64,000 nt of DNA from DATKLL01 sp035542475 (GCA_035542475.1 DATKLL010000148.1:14943-78942), one strand, 5' to 3'; positions 25,823 through 35,045 are shown, counted from the stretch's first letter. Translations and numbers: made by a program. Notes: generated by a model from the sequence alone, not told the origin.

Positions 25823-28030
25823 TTACTGCTTCCTACGTTTCTTGCGGCCGATTTTCGTAACGAATTCCTCATAAGGTGGGGATTTAATGCCACCTTTTCT
25901 GGCTATTGCTATGAGTTCGCTCTGGCTCCGTAGGGGTTTATCCCCGTCCTTTCGATTGACTCGGACATACGATCCGTCGGGCTGCATGAGGCGGGCCTTT
26001 ACATTGTCATTCAAGTAAGTCATCAGTATCTCATCCATGATGCGGGACTTTAAATCGGCGTTTTTTATAGGATAAAGGATCTCAACGCGCCTTTTGAAAT
26101 TTCGCGGCATCCAATCGGCGCTCCCGGAATAGATCTCCGGCTCCCCGCCGTTGTGGAAGTAGTAAAGCCTTGAATGTTCGAGGAAACGGTCAACAATACT
26201 GGTGACACGGATATTCTCGCTGATCCCCGGAAGTCCCGGTCGCAGGCAGCAAATGCCTCTAACGATGAGATCAATACGTATGCCGGCCCGGGACGCCTCA
26301 TATAGCTTGCGGATCGTCTTCGTATCGATGAGGGCGTTCATTTTCGCTATAATGCGGCCTGGCTTCTGGGGATTCGATTTCTCAATCTCCCGGTCGATCA
26401 GTCGAAGAATCGCATCCTGGGTCGTCACCGGCGAGATCATGAATATCCGGAACATCGACGCTACAGTATCAGTTTTTAACATATCCCCACTGGACCATGA
26501 ATTGAACCCAGTGAGAACATTGAACAGTGCAGAGACGTCGTTTCCGAATTCGGGATCACATGTCAAGAGGCCAACGTCTGTGTATATCTTCGCGGTAACA
26601 GTGTTGTAGTTGCCCGTTGAGACATGGACGTAACGCCGCAGTTGCTTACCTTCGCGCCGCACGACAAGGGTTGCCTTGCAGTGCGTTTTCCATTGAACAA
26701 AGCCGAATACGGAGTTGACGCCGGCCTCCTCCATCCGCTTTGACCAGTTGATATTGTACTTCTCATCAAAACGGGCTTTCAGCTCAACGATTGCGGTCAC
26801 CTGCTTACCCGTCTCTGCTGCCCGACGTAGCGCGGCAACGACAGGGGAGTCCTTTCCCGTTCGATAGAGCGTTTGCTTTATTGCGAGCACGTTGGGATCA
26901 TCGGCCGCCGCATCCAAGAATTCCATCACCACGGCGAATGAGTCGTATGGATGGTGCAGGAGCACATCACCTTCACGGATTATTGAAAACACATCCTTGT
27001 CGGATGTGAACCGTTTCGGCAAACGGGGATTGAAAGGAATGTCCCTGTGAGGCGCATCGACAGGAAGGTCATAAAGCGGAAGAAAATCAGAAATATTGAT
27101 TGGACCGTTGATCTCATAGACAAACCGTTCCTCAATGCCGAGTTGTTTGAGGATCATATTCACTATTTTTTTCGGCGCGCCGGGATCGATCTCAAGCCTT
27201 ACAGCTATCTTATTTGAGCGGTCCTTTATCACGGCTTCAATCGACTGTAAGAGATCCAGGACTTCATTTTCGTGGAGATCATAATCCTGGTTCCGGGTCA
27301 GACGCAGTGCGATGGTGTTCTTGATTTTCATCCCGGGAAACAACCTATTGATGTACCGGCGGATGAGATCCTCAAGAAGGATGAATCTGTACCCGTTCCC
27401 CTCTCCCTTGACGGGGACGAGTCTGTTCAGGATGGAGGGCACCTCGACGAAGGCATAGGCCTGCGGTCTCTTTGTACCTACCATTTCCTCAAAGAGGACC
27501 ATGAGGTTGAGGCGGAGGTTGCCCAAGTACGGAAACGGGTGACCCGGATCTACGGCGAGCGGCGTCAGAACAGGAAAAACATGCTCCTCGAAGTACTCTT
27601 CAAGCCGATTGCTCTCTTTCTTATCGAGTTCATCAATCCGGAGAATGGATATCCCTGCTCTCTCCAATTGCGGCATCACTTCGCCAACGAAACACTTGTA
27701 CTGATCGGTGACTAGTTCGCGTGCTTTTTCCGCGATCTCGTTGAGCTTTCGCTGAGACATTTCGAGGTATGGGTCGATATCCTCGACATCCATTTCGAGG
27801 ATACGGTAAAGCCCGCCGACACGGACCATAAAGAACTCATCGAGGTTCGAACTGAAAATTGAGGCGAACTTGAGTCTTTCAAGAGTGGGATTTGTATTGT
27901 CTTGCACCTCTTCGAGTACCCGACGATTGAACTCAAGCCATGATAATTCACGATCCAGTTGGAGCAAAGGGTCGTCAAGATTTACATTCTCTTGTTTCGG
28001 TTTGCTGATTGATGCTTCTTCCTGTATCAT
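25823..28030 (-). CDS. ppk1: Polyphosphate kinase 1
   Basis: This 735-residue enzyme makes polyphosphate from ATP at the inner face of the membrane. It shows the four PPK1 domains: the N domain (LDRELSWLEFNRRVLEEV), the H domain, and two phospholipase D-like catalytic domains with the phosphorylated His in RYVHVSTGNYN and the second conserved His region in RLYYFHNGGEPEIY. Length is typical (about 690-740). It is followed without a gap by the HD gene and preceded by ppx about 20 bases away. Having Ppk1 and Ppx in one operon is common. Confidence 0.97.
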   Translation of the reverse strand: MIQEEASISKPKQENVNLDDPLLQLDRELSWLEFNRRVLEEVQDNTNPTLERLKFASIFSSNLDEFFMVRVGGLYRILEMDVEDIDPYLEMSQRKLNEIAEKARELVTDQYKCFVGEVMPQLERAGISILRIDELDKKESNRLEEYFEEHVFPVLTPLAVDPGHPFPYLGNLRLNLMVLFEEMVGTKRPQAYAFVEVPSILNRLVPVKGEGNGYRFILLEDLIRRYINRLFPGMKIKNTIALRLTRNQDYDLHENEVLDLLQSIEAVIKDRSNKIAVRLEIDPGAPKKIVNMILKQLGIEERFVYEINGPINISDFLPLYDLPVDAPHRDIPFNPRLPKRFTSDKDVFSIIREGDVLLHHPYDSFAVVMEFLDAAADDPNVLAIKQTLYRTGKDSPVVAALRRAAETGKQVTAIVELKARFDEKYNINWSKRMEEAGVNSVFGFVQWKTHCKATLVVRREGKQLRRYVHVSTGNYNTVTAKIYTDVGLLTCDPEFGNDVSALFNVLTGFNSWSSGDMLKTDTVASMFRIFMISPVTTQDAILRLIDREIEKSNPQKPGRIIAKMNALIDTKTIRKLYEASRAGIRIDLIVRGICCLRPGLPGISENIRVTSIVDRFLEHSRLYYFHNGGEPEIYSGSADWMPRNFKRRVEILYPIKNADLKSRIMDEILMTYLNDNVKARLMQPDGSYVRVNRKDGDKPLRSQSELIAIARKGGIKSPPYEEFVTKIGRKKRRKQ

Positions 28031-28049
28031 AATTTACTCCCTGAGAACA

Positions 28050-29561
28050 TCATGCATTAACCTGAACATCCATGTGGAAGATGTCCTGAAACAACGTGGA
28101 TTGCTTTCTTATAGCCCACTTGGTTAAAGAAAGATCACTTGATCCGTTGAGATCAAGGATCAGACAATCTTTAGCCATGGAGGCAGTCAGTTTAACGACT
28201 CTACCAACATGTTCGAAATCAATAGCATCCGCAAGTCTGATAATAGCCGAGAGTTTTTTTACCCGTTCCCGATCCTCTTCAGAAAGCGAAATAAAGTTTT
28301 CATGGCGAAGTTTCGGAAATGATTTGTTATGGTAACGAGCTACGTTAGCTACGATCTTTTTTTGTATTGGCGTTAGACCCACTATTGGCGATGCATTAAT
28401 AATATACAGCGAATGCTTGTGATGATCGTTGATATTTATAAACTGACCGATGTCGTGAAGCCAGGCTGTTACGGAAAGAATTAGCCGATCATTGCTGTCA
28501 AGTCCGTGAAGGGGTTGGGCTGCGTCAAAAAGTTGCTCTGCAAAAAAACACACTGTTTCGGCATGTTTTTCATCAAAGTCAAACTTCCGTCCGATGACAC
28601 GAACTGACTGGAGGACCTGATTCCGCAAATGAATGTAGTCGGGGCCGGCGATTTCTTCCGCCAATTCGATCAAGATCCCGTCCTTTAGGCTTACGTGCGG
28701 GATCATTACTTTGGAAAGATCAAATTGCTTAAGTAAGAATTCAAGAACGACTGCGGCGGGCAGAATAACATCTGCGCGGTCAGGTCGCAATTTCAGATTA
28801 ATGATGCGATCCTCATAACTAACGGCCTGCAATTCAGCCAAAATCTGCTTTAATTCCTTGGCATACAGGAATTCATTGCTTCGTTTACCTAGCAATTGTT
28901 TTCTCAGTTCTCCAAGCACCTCGACGTTTCCGCCTGTACCGATGCACAGGTCTAATTTTCTTCTGCCAATCCTGGTTTTAATGAAACGTCCAGTGGGCTT
29001 AAGATAGTCACGCGCCAGGGAGATGAAATTGTCTGCATCGTGGTTTTGATTGCCGAACATTTGCAGGAGGCGGACACTTCCCATTCTAAAGCTTTCAGTA
29101 GTTGAAACCTGGCCGTTTTCAAGAATTATGACTTCAGCGCTGCCTCCGCCTATATTGACAAGTGCGGCGTTTTTACTCTTGAGATTGACCTTCGACGTAA
29201 CTGCTCTGCTGACAAGACGCGCTTCCTCATCGCCGCCTATGGGAGTCACCTCAATACCGGAGGCTGCGGCAATCTCATTTATGAACTCGATTCGATTGCG
29301 AGACTCTCGCAAGGCGCTTGTTCCGAGCGCTCTGATCCGGTCAACATGATGCTGATCAATAATGGAACGGAATTTCTTGAAAGCTTCTACGGAGCGCTGA
29401 GCTGTCTGAGCTGAGATCTTGCTGGTGGCGAACACGTCCTGACCAAGTCGGATTGGCTCACGGCAAAAGCACAGCATTTGAAGTGTTTTCTTTTCTTCTA
29501 CAGAGGCAATGGCCATCCGTATGGCATTTGATCCTACATCAATGGCAGAAATGACAGGCAT
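28050..29561 (-). CDS. ppx: Exopolyphosphatase / pppGpp phosphatase
   Basis: This 503-residue protein has the Ppx/GppA ASKHA fold: phosphate loop 1 ISAIDVGSNAIRMAIA, then IRALGTSALRESRN, phosphate loop 2 LVNIGGGSAEVIIL, and a C-terminal HD-type domain (TAWLHDIGQFINI, ARYHNKSFP). It releases phosphate from polyphosphate ends or from pppGpp. It is the promoter-proximal gene of the ppx-ppk1-HD-phosphoesterase-CYTH/CHAD operon. Confidence 0.96.
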   Translation of the reverse strand: MPVISAIDVGSNAIRMAIASVEEKKTLQMLCFCREPIRLGQDVFATSKISAQTAQRSVEAFKKFRSIIDQHHVDRIRALGTSALRESRNRIEFINEIAAASGIEVTPIGGDEEARLVSRAVTSKVNLKSKNAALVNIGGGSAEVIILENGQVSTTESFRMGSVRLLQMFGNQNHDADNFISLARDYLKPTGRFIKTRIGRRKLDLCIGTGGNVEVLGELRKQLLGKRSNEFLYAKELKQILAELQAVSYEDRIINLKLRPDRADVILPAAVVLEFLLKQFDLSKVMIPHVSLKDGILIELAEEIAGPDYIHLRNQVLQSVRVIGRKFDFDEKHAETVCFFAEQLFDAAQPLHGLDSNDRLILSVTAWLHDIGQFININDHHKHSLYIINASPIVGLTPIQKKIVANVARYHNKSFPKLRHENFISLSEEDRERVKKLSAIIRLADAIDFEHVGRVVKLTASMAKDCLILDLNGSSDLSLTKWAIRKQSTLFQDIFHMDVQVNA

Positions 29562-29673
29562 ATCTAATACTCAGTTACAAATCGAGAAGACCAATTATCT
29601 TTAATATTGGCTGTTGTAAGAATTATCTTTTGAATATAAGTTTACTTATTTGTACTTTTGCAACTGTGATAAA

Positions 29674-29856
29674 TCATTTTTGGTTCGTACAATCTTGTTT
29701 CCACAAACAATCGTTTTCACAAGTATCTTTAGTTCGAAAGCACGCTGAATTTCCTTCGCTAACCTGAATAGCCCTGATGATATCCTGTTTAGAGCGCTGG
29801 GTTCTTGTATCAACTCCCCACGTCTTTGCAATTTCACGGATCTCTTGAATTTTCAC
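29674..29856 (-). CDS. Small SAP/Rho-N-like protein with Cys-rich end
   Basis: This 60-residue protein begins MKIQEIREIAKTWGVDTRTQ followed by SKQDIIRAIQ, matching the helix-extended-loop-helix of SAP and Rho N-terminal domains. It ends in a four-Cys stretch (ACFRTKDTCENDCLWKQDC) that might bind metal. AAGGAG precedes the ATG. Such small proteins are common in Deltaproteobacteria with no known role; nucleic-acid binding is inferred. Confidence 0.7.
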   Translation of the reverse strand: MKIQEIREIAKTWGVDTRTQRSKQDIIRAIQVSEGNSACFRTKDTCENDCLWKQDCTNQK

Positions 29857-29977
29857 TTTATCATCTCCTTTTTGCTCCTGTTAATTTCCCACCCGGTTAT
29901 CAATACCTTACCATTAATGAAAAAAAACATCTACAGAAGTCTTGCCTCGATTTCAGCCACAGCGGCTCTCTCTCCCT

Positions 29978-30217
29978 TCAACAAAACACTCCTTCATAAA
30001 TCAACTCGGTAAGGTCACATCCCTTCCCGCTCACTGCGTGGGAGGGGAATTTCCGGCGTTTCGATTTAAACAGTGTATAGGCATGAAGCAAGAGAATCTG
30101 TTTCTGCGTATCCAGTTCGAGCATAGCATTTAGATTTTCCGGTTGATTGTCTATGTATGCGATAACCTGATTTTTGAAAATAGAATGCAGAGCCAATCTT
30201 TTCATCAGCTCCTTCAC
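29978..30217 (-). CDS. Unrecognised small protein
   Basis: This 79-residue frame uses a GTG start at 30217 with GAGG seven bases before it; ATG 30205 is the alternative, with AAGGAG three bases before. The sequence contains YIDNQPENLNAMLELDTQKQ and a basic KSKRRK. No family was recognised. It lies at the edge of the AT-rich accessory region. Confidence 0.35.
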   Translation of the reverse strand: MKELMKRLALHSIFKNQVIAYIDNQPENLNAMLELDTQKQILLLHAYTLFKSKRRKFPSHAVSGKGCDLTELIYEGVFC

Positions 30218-30739
30218 ATGTAATCCTCGACAATCTCAATCATTATAGCTACGTTACATGTATTTTGTTTAGATATTGTGATGGTTGTATTAAGAGATTG
30301 TTACAATTAAGATAGGTGTCCTCCAAACTTCACCCTACAGCAATATTGAATTATTAAACACCCTTTGTTAAATTCCCCCAAATTACCGAATTAGTGAGCT
30401 AGTACGACCGTCCCCGATTTTTTTCTATCGTACCATCCCAATATCATACCCTAGCTTTGTTTCCTTCTCACTGAGTTTTCTGGATTGCCTTCCTGAAGTG
30501 CACATACCGCTCCATCAACATGGTGGTGTTGCCGTCATTCCTTGGCCTGCCATTAAAGCCGATAACTTTCATATCCTTTTTCCTTTCCGTCATGATAAAG
30601 TGACCTCCTTGCTTAAAACGGTCCCATATTTTGCCGGTCATTTTACACTTCATCATTGCCCCTATTTTCCCGATAAATAATATATGTAATATATTATATA
30701 AGGTACTGAAAAAATGCAGAGTGCCTCTTTTTAGACAAA
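30218..30739. other. Decayed DNA at the left side of the accessory region
   Basis: No intact gene is seen. It contains the FMN-reductase fragment, the second copy of the YVHFRKAI-type fragment at 30425-30515, and AT-rich DNA. No copy of the tRNA-Arg 3' end, which would mark the other end of an integrated element, was found here. Confidence 0.5.
30468..30593 (-). pseudogene. N-terminal fragment of an NADPH-dependent FMN reductase-like flavoprotein
   Basis: The frame MTERKKDMKVIGFNGRPRND continues to GNTTMLMER, which is the flavodoxin-like FMN-binding loop start (GFNGSPRxxGNT). The frame then runs directly into YVHFRKAIQ, the repeated fragment also seen at 21027-21135. AAGGAGG precedes the ATG. 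The reductase was therefore cut off after about 30 residues. Confidence 0.65.
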
Positions 30740-31062
30740 ATACTTCCCACGGCATCGCTTGCGATCGTTTACCAATGGGACTAATGGTGGAGAATCATTC
30801 AGTTTTAATGTTCAGCTTATGCCTACCGACAGCATATGGTTATCTATATATTACTCTTCTCGAACGCTTTTTTTGCAAAAAAATTAAATTTTTTTTGACT
30901 TGGCTTATACACCTTCTTGATGTTTTGAACAAAATTTTCAATCTCGAAACTGATTGATTTCACGCTTGATTAAATTACAGCTCTCTCAAATTCACTTTTT
31001 CTACTTTTCCCCCTCAGTCATATCCATTTGGCAGGAATGTAGATGCAAATTCTAAGGAGATT
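30740..31062 (+). repeat. Leader repeat 1 upstream of the broken parM copy
   Basis: This block resembles 34497-34790: both have TTCCCACGGCAT.GCTTG, ACCAATG, AATGGTGGAGAAT.ATT, an AT-rich middle, then CACTTTTT..CTTTT.CCCCCTCAG and an AAGGAG. It looks like a duplicated promoter and leader region. Here it stands before the parM remnant; the other copy stands before the second RHH gene. Confidence 0.75.
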
Positions 31063-31075
31063 GTATGTGTACCAG

Positions 31076-31420
31076 GGTAAGTATTTGAATGGCCACGCCC
31101 GAACTTATCCGTTCGACATATCTATGTTACTTGATGCTATCGCTAAGGAATTCTGCTGCAAATATGGTTTTTTCATCGACTGGAAAAGAGCGCTGGATTT
31201 TGTCACGGAGCACCGCGCTGAGTGGTTCAGTAAAGTGTATGAAGTCGATAATATCGACGACGTCATTAAGAAGTACGAAGACGAAGTCTCGGCCATCATA
31301 AACAACTACATGGAGAGCCGGGATCCCGATATCGGCATAGCAGGGGAGGCACATATACGTTTGGCAATTTTCTGAAATTAAAAAAGAAACTTATTGTTGT
31401 AGATTCGCCCGAGTCGGCAA
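31076..31420 (+). pseudogene. 3' remnant of a second parM-like gene
   Basis: The frame GKYLNGHARTYPFDISMLLD, then FVTEHRAEWFSKVYEVDNID and IINNYMESRDPDIGIAG, follows the C-terminal third of the intact ParM-like protein at 31610. After a shift near 31373 it continues KLKKKL. The N-terminal two thirds, with the nucleotide-binding loops, is missing. It is a dead paralogue or a duplication scar. Confidence 0.85.
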
Positions 31421-31609
31421 AACGCAGTCGACAATTAGCATTATGGCATCCTCCAAAAGGAAGACATTTGACACTTTTGCCACCTTTGTCGTTTCTTCAG
31501 CCTCTTAAAGCGCCAAATCCTTCCAATACGTCAATTCTTCCGATTGGCTCCCTATGAAGCGCAATATAACAGAAAAAGAGGTTTATAACTTTTGAAGGAG
31601 ATCTAATTT

Positions 31610-32560
31610 ATGATGTGCTTAAGCATCGATATCGGGTCTGGGTTCACAAAAATTTTCGACGGTACCAATATCGTGTCGTTTCCTACAATCGTCTCAAACG
31701 CTATTGACTCTGCCGGATTCAGCGAAAAGAGTTGTATCGTTATTGATGATGAAAAATTTTATGTAGGCGATGATGTGAGGGGTCAAGAAAAATGGTATGA
31801 CGCCAGGACGTCAGATTTTGTCGGTTCATCCCAATGGAGCGCTCTTCTGGCCCAGGCCATAAAAGCATGCTCGATTCCCAATATGTATAAAAACGCCCTC
31901 ATACTGGGCATCCCTGCCGAACAATATGACAAAGGAAAAGCGGCAGAACTTGTTAATGTGTTGAAGCGCCGTTATGTTTATGCCGGCAACGACCGGATCG
32001 ACCTGGACTCTGCTTATATTTCCATCGTCCCTCAGGCGTTCGGAATATTTTTGAAATACCTGAACGACAGCGGCATAGGAAGTGATTATAGAACCATGGT
32101 GATTTCCGTCCTTGACATAGGCTTTCATACGATTGACATCATTACAGTAGATAAAGGAAAATATGTCGACGACTATGCCAACAGCTTCCCCATGGGTGTA
32201 TCCGTTTTGTTAGACGAGATCAGAAGAGAGGTTAACAAGAAATACCGCTATTTTATCAGCCGCGAGGACGCTATACAATTCATACAGAATTCGCGCCTTG
32301 ATTGGTTGGGCGAAACGTTTGAGCTTAAAAACGTAAAAAACATCGTAAGAAAATATGCCGCGAACGTCGAGACGATCGTCAACAATTATATGGAAGGTCA
32401 TAGGTTTGACATTGGCATAGCGGGAGGTGGATGGGTTCATCTTCTCCAAAACATAGTGAAGTTAAAAAAGAAACTTTCTGCCGTTAGCGCCCTGGCAGCG
32501 GCAAATGCCATCGGTTACTGGTATTATGGAATGGAGAAATACGGAAAGGTGCAACGATAG
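31610..32560 (+). CDS. Actin-like ParM/StbA-type plasmid segregation ATPase
   Basis: This 316-residue protein has the actin-fold nucleotide loops: phosphate 1 SIDIGSGFTKIFDG, phosphate 2 ISVLDIGFHTIDII, and the adenosine motif DIGIAGGGWVHLL. It matches ParM/Alp-type plasmid segregation actins in length and order. AAGGAG lies nine bases before the ATG. Such proteins form filaments that push plasmid copies apart, via an adaptor bound to a DNA repeat site. The next gene, two bases on, encodes a small RHH-like protein, the expected adaptor position. Confidence 0.88.
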   Translation: MMCLSIDIGSGFTKIFDGTNIVSFPTIVSNAIDSAGFSEKSCIVIDDEKFYVGDDVRGQEKWYDARTSDFVGSSQWSALLAQAIKACSIPNMYKNALILGIPAEQYDKGKAAELVNVLKRRYVYAGNDRIDLDSAYISIVPQAFGIFLKYLNDSGIGSDYRTMVISVLDIGFHTIDIITVDKGKYVDDYANSFPMGVSVLLDEIRREVNKKYRYFISREDAIQFIQNSRLDWLGETFELKNVKNIVRKYAANVETIVNNYMEGHRFDIGIAGGGWVHLLQNIVKLKKKLSAVSALAAANAIGYWYYGMEKYGKVQR

Positions 32561-32562
32561 TT

Positions 32563-32772
32563 ATGGACCGGAGCGATAGACTGCAGATACGTCTCACCTT
32601 AACCAGACAGAAACACGCCGAGGCCATGGAAATACTGAGAGATGTATCCAAGTACTGGAGAAGTGATTTCATTGCTAGAGCAATTGTTTTGCTGGACAAA
32701 CAGGAAGGAAAACCCACGCTGCCAGGGAAAGCAGATGTAATTGACACAGGTGTTGCCGATATATTTGGTTGA
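32563..32772 (+). CDS. Small RHH-like protein, candidate ParR adaptor
   Basis: This 69-residue protein starts two bases after the ParM stop. Its core RLTLTRQKHAEAMEILRDVS and YWRSDFIARAIVLL look like a strand then two helices, as in ribbon-helix-helix DNA binders of the ParR/StbB type. It is shorter than plasmid ParR proteins (about 100-120). A paralogue with the same YWR.DFI..AIV core lies at 34785. It should bind the repeat array and link it to ParM; this is inference. Confidence 0.7.
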   Translation: MDRSDRLQIRLTLTRQKHAEAMEILRDVSKYWRSDFIARAIVLLDKQEGKPTLPGKADVIDTGVADIFG

Positions 32773-33304
32773 GGAGCCAAGAACATAGTAAGAACATGGG
32801 CAAGAATACGGGCGATGGCAGTGGGCCATGGAAGACGGCTTTTTTCACAAAAGGGAGAGATATTGAGGACGGCATATGAATTGGAGGGGGATTTCCTGTC
32901 AGATGTATTTTAAAATTGCTTCTCACAATTCCTAGTAATATGCGAGGACAAGACAGCTCGGTTACCTGTATAATTGCCCGGCAATCCTTTCAGTCAAAAT
33001 TACTATTCCTTTGCTTCCTGGGCTACCAGGTAAAAGAAACCCTTTCTTCGCATCTTTCTTTTGGTCATCTTGTAGCTCCATTATGATAAATCCTGGTTAA
33101 TCATTTTTTAGCTCACATCTATACGGTCTCTATATTTGTCTGCTGATGTGTTGTTAAGGGAAAGGGGAGAATTGTTAAATCAAAAAAGATTATCAATATC
33201 TTTCAAACGAACATAAATAAAAATAAAAGAACACATAATTTCACTTCTTTAATAAATACCAAATAAATATTCAATGGTTATAGACTTACTGATCTGATAG
33301 TTAT
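32773..33304. other. AT-rich gap between the adaptor gene and the repeat array
   Basis: No supported gene is seen. Around 33160-33290 the DNA is strongly AT-rich, a common feature next to replication or segregation sites, but I see no DnaA-box cluster. Confidence 0.4.
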
Positions 33305-33555
33305 CAGTCATCACTAACTCAGCTGATTAAAAATTATCCAGTTTGGTCTACTGGGCTGACTAAAAATCCAGTCATAGGCCCACTTGGCCTATTAGCAATC
33401 AGTCATAGGCCCACTTAGCATATCAGTAATCAGTCATATGTTAACTTGGCATATCAGATATTGAGTCATATGCTAACTTAGCTAATAGGTAATCAGTCAT
33501 TTCCTAACTTGGGTAATTGGTAATCAGTCATTGCCTCACTGAGCTTATAAAGGAG
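33305..33555 (+). repeat. Eight-unit direct-repeat array, candidate centromere or operator
   Basis: CAGTCAT-like unit starts fall at 33305, 33339, 33369, 33400, 33431, 33463, 33494 and 33525, giving spacings of 34, 30, 31, 31, 32, 31 and 31 bases. Units begin CAGTCATA, then have a variable centre, ACTT.GC and TA..(A/G)GTAAT. Units 3-8 are the best conserved; unit 2 is degenerate. A period near 31 bp is three helical turns, so binding sites would face the same side. It ends at the ribosome site of the broken parB-like gene. Confidence 0.88.
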
Positions 33556-33569
33556 AAAGGAGATCTGCT

Positions 33570-34285
33570 ATGTATTATAAAGAAATTCCCATCGACCTGA
33601 TAAAGTTATTACCCCACTCTAAATTACCACTCTTACCTTCTATGTCACCAGATGAATTAGATGCGTTAAAAGAAAACATTCAAGAATTTGGAATTCTCCA
33701 GCCACTTGTAGTTACTGTAAATGGAGATGACAAGTATCTGCTACAGGTCGGCCGTAACAGTCTGCGAATTGGTAGAAATTAGGTTTAAGCATTATTCTGT
33801 CCTTTGTCGCATTAAGGAATGATGATATTACTGATATACTAATGGGATTTCACACAGACGGATTTCGACGACACTCAACACCTTGTCAAAAAAACGAGTT
33901 GTTGATCTGGCAAACCGGCCTCAAAAAAAATAAAAATGAACATCCAGAAGACCAAACACCTCAATTATTCTTCATCAGAAGATGAATCAGCATTGTCGAA
34001 AAAATTATTAATCAAAAACAAAAAACAATTTAAAAACGCCGTTTACAAGCCTTCTGTAAAAGAAAAGATTATCCGCTTCCAACAGGAAAAACTTCAGGAA
34101 AAAAGCAGCACCTTGAAAAAAAGAGGATAAATGGAAGAGTGAAAATGGTTGTTAAAGACATTTCTTCAAATTTTTGCGCTCGTCTAATTATCGCGACATA
34201 TATAAATAGTGAAAAATGCATTAACATAAAAGAGCAAATTATCATGCTTCTTGAAAACAAGTCAGAAGAATTATTATCAATATAA
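33570..34285 (+). pseudogene. Broken parB-like gene
   Basis: The first frame has a ParB-type N-terminus: YKEIPIDLIKLLP, LDALKENIQEFGILQPLVV, and LLQVGRNSLRIGRN before a stop. In another frame LSFVALRNDDITDILMG continues, and in a third SKKLLIKNKKQFKNAVYKPS then KEKIIRFQQEKL, with a final piece at 34145-34285. At least two frameshifts break it. A good AAGGAG precedes the ATG, so it was once expressed. Confidence 0.75.
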
Positions 34286-34309
34286 GATTCATGTCCAGGC
34301 CACATGACC

Positions 34310-34410
34310 CGGTTGGAAAAAAATAAATTCATGACAGGGAACACCTGTCCCCGTTAGAAAAAAAATAATTTCATGACGGGGACACCTAGCACCGTAAAAA
34401 AAAACAATAA
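34310..34410. repeat. Short tandem-like repeats with GACGGGGACACC motif
   Basis: Two near-copies of GAAAAAAAATAA.TTCATGAC.GGG(A)ACACCT follow each other. Similar ends (CCGTCCCCGAT) occur at 30408 and 54571. The repeats look like the edges of small mobile elements. The rest of 34286-34784 has no gene apart from leader repeat 2. Confidence 0.5.
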
Positions 34411-34496
34411 ATTTTTAAGGCAGTCATGACAAGTATAAAGATATAGAATATATCTTATTAGTCCCTGACTTTTTGATGACAACGAGTTTCAGATAA

Positions 34497-34790
34497 ATAA
34501 TTTCCCACGGCATGGCTTGTCATCGCTTACCAATGAGAACAATGGTGGAGAATTATTGAACTAGTTCGAGTTCGTCCTACGAAAAATGATATGGTTACAT
34601 ATATGTTACTCCCCTATTGTGATTTTTTAAAAAAAATGAAAATATTCTTCTACATTGCGTATCCTCTTGACCACACAAATCTTTCCTAATTTTTATCCTC
34701 AAACTTCACTTTTTTTGCTTTTTCCCCCCTCAGCACATCAATTTGCAGAGTAATATGTATATAGAGAAATTGAAGGAGGCTGTTATGAAC
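34497..34790 (+). repeat. Leader repeat 2 upstream of the second RHH gene
   Basis: This is the partner of 30740-31062, sharing the CCCACGGCAT and AATGGTGGAGAAT blocks and the CACTTTTT..CCCCCCTCAG block next to the ribosome site. It probably carries the promoter of the downstream RHH gene. Confidence 0.75.
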
Positions 34791-35033
34791 CAAGCAGTAT
34801 ATGACAAAAAACACAAGAGGATAAGTGTCGTTTTCGACACAAAGCTGCATGCCAGGGCAATCGAGATATTGAAAAATGTGGCCCCATATTGGCGCAATGA
34901 TTTTATCAGCGATGCGATAGTGGCTTATAACAATAAACGTGATGATTTGGGGGCAATGATTGAAGAAGGCGCAAAGGCAAGCGAGGCATCACGTGATGCC
35001 AAATTTATTGATCAAGCTTTTTTTAACTTATAA
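34785..35033 (+). CDS. Second small RHH-like protein, ParR-type paralogue
   Basis: This 82-residue protein starts at ATG 34785 with AAGGAGG five bases before. RISVVFDTKLHARAIEILKN and YWRNDFISDAIVAY match the protein at 32563, so the two are paralogues. The C-terminus is an Ala/Glu/Lys-rich helix. It may be the adaptor of the now broken second ParM, or a regulator. Confidence 0.68.
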   Translation: MNQAVYDKKHKRISVVFDTKLHARAIEILKNVAPYWRNDFISDAIVAYNNKRDDLGAMIEEGAKASEASRDAKFIDQAFFNL

Positions 35034-35045
35034 AGGAGACAGACC

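Noticed and set aside
33305..33555. CRISPR array
   Set aside because: The units touch each other with no unique spacers, and no cas genes are present.
34145..34285. Separate small gene MVVKDISSNFCARLII
   Set aside because: It fits better as the last piece of the broken parB-like gene.
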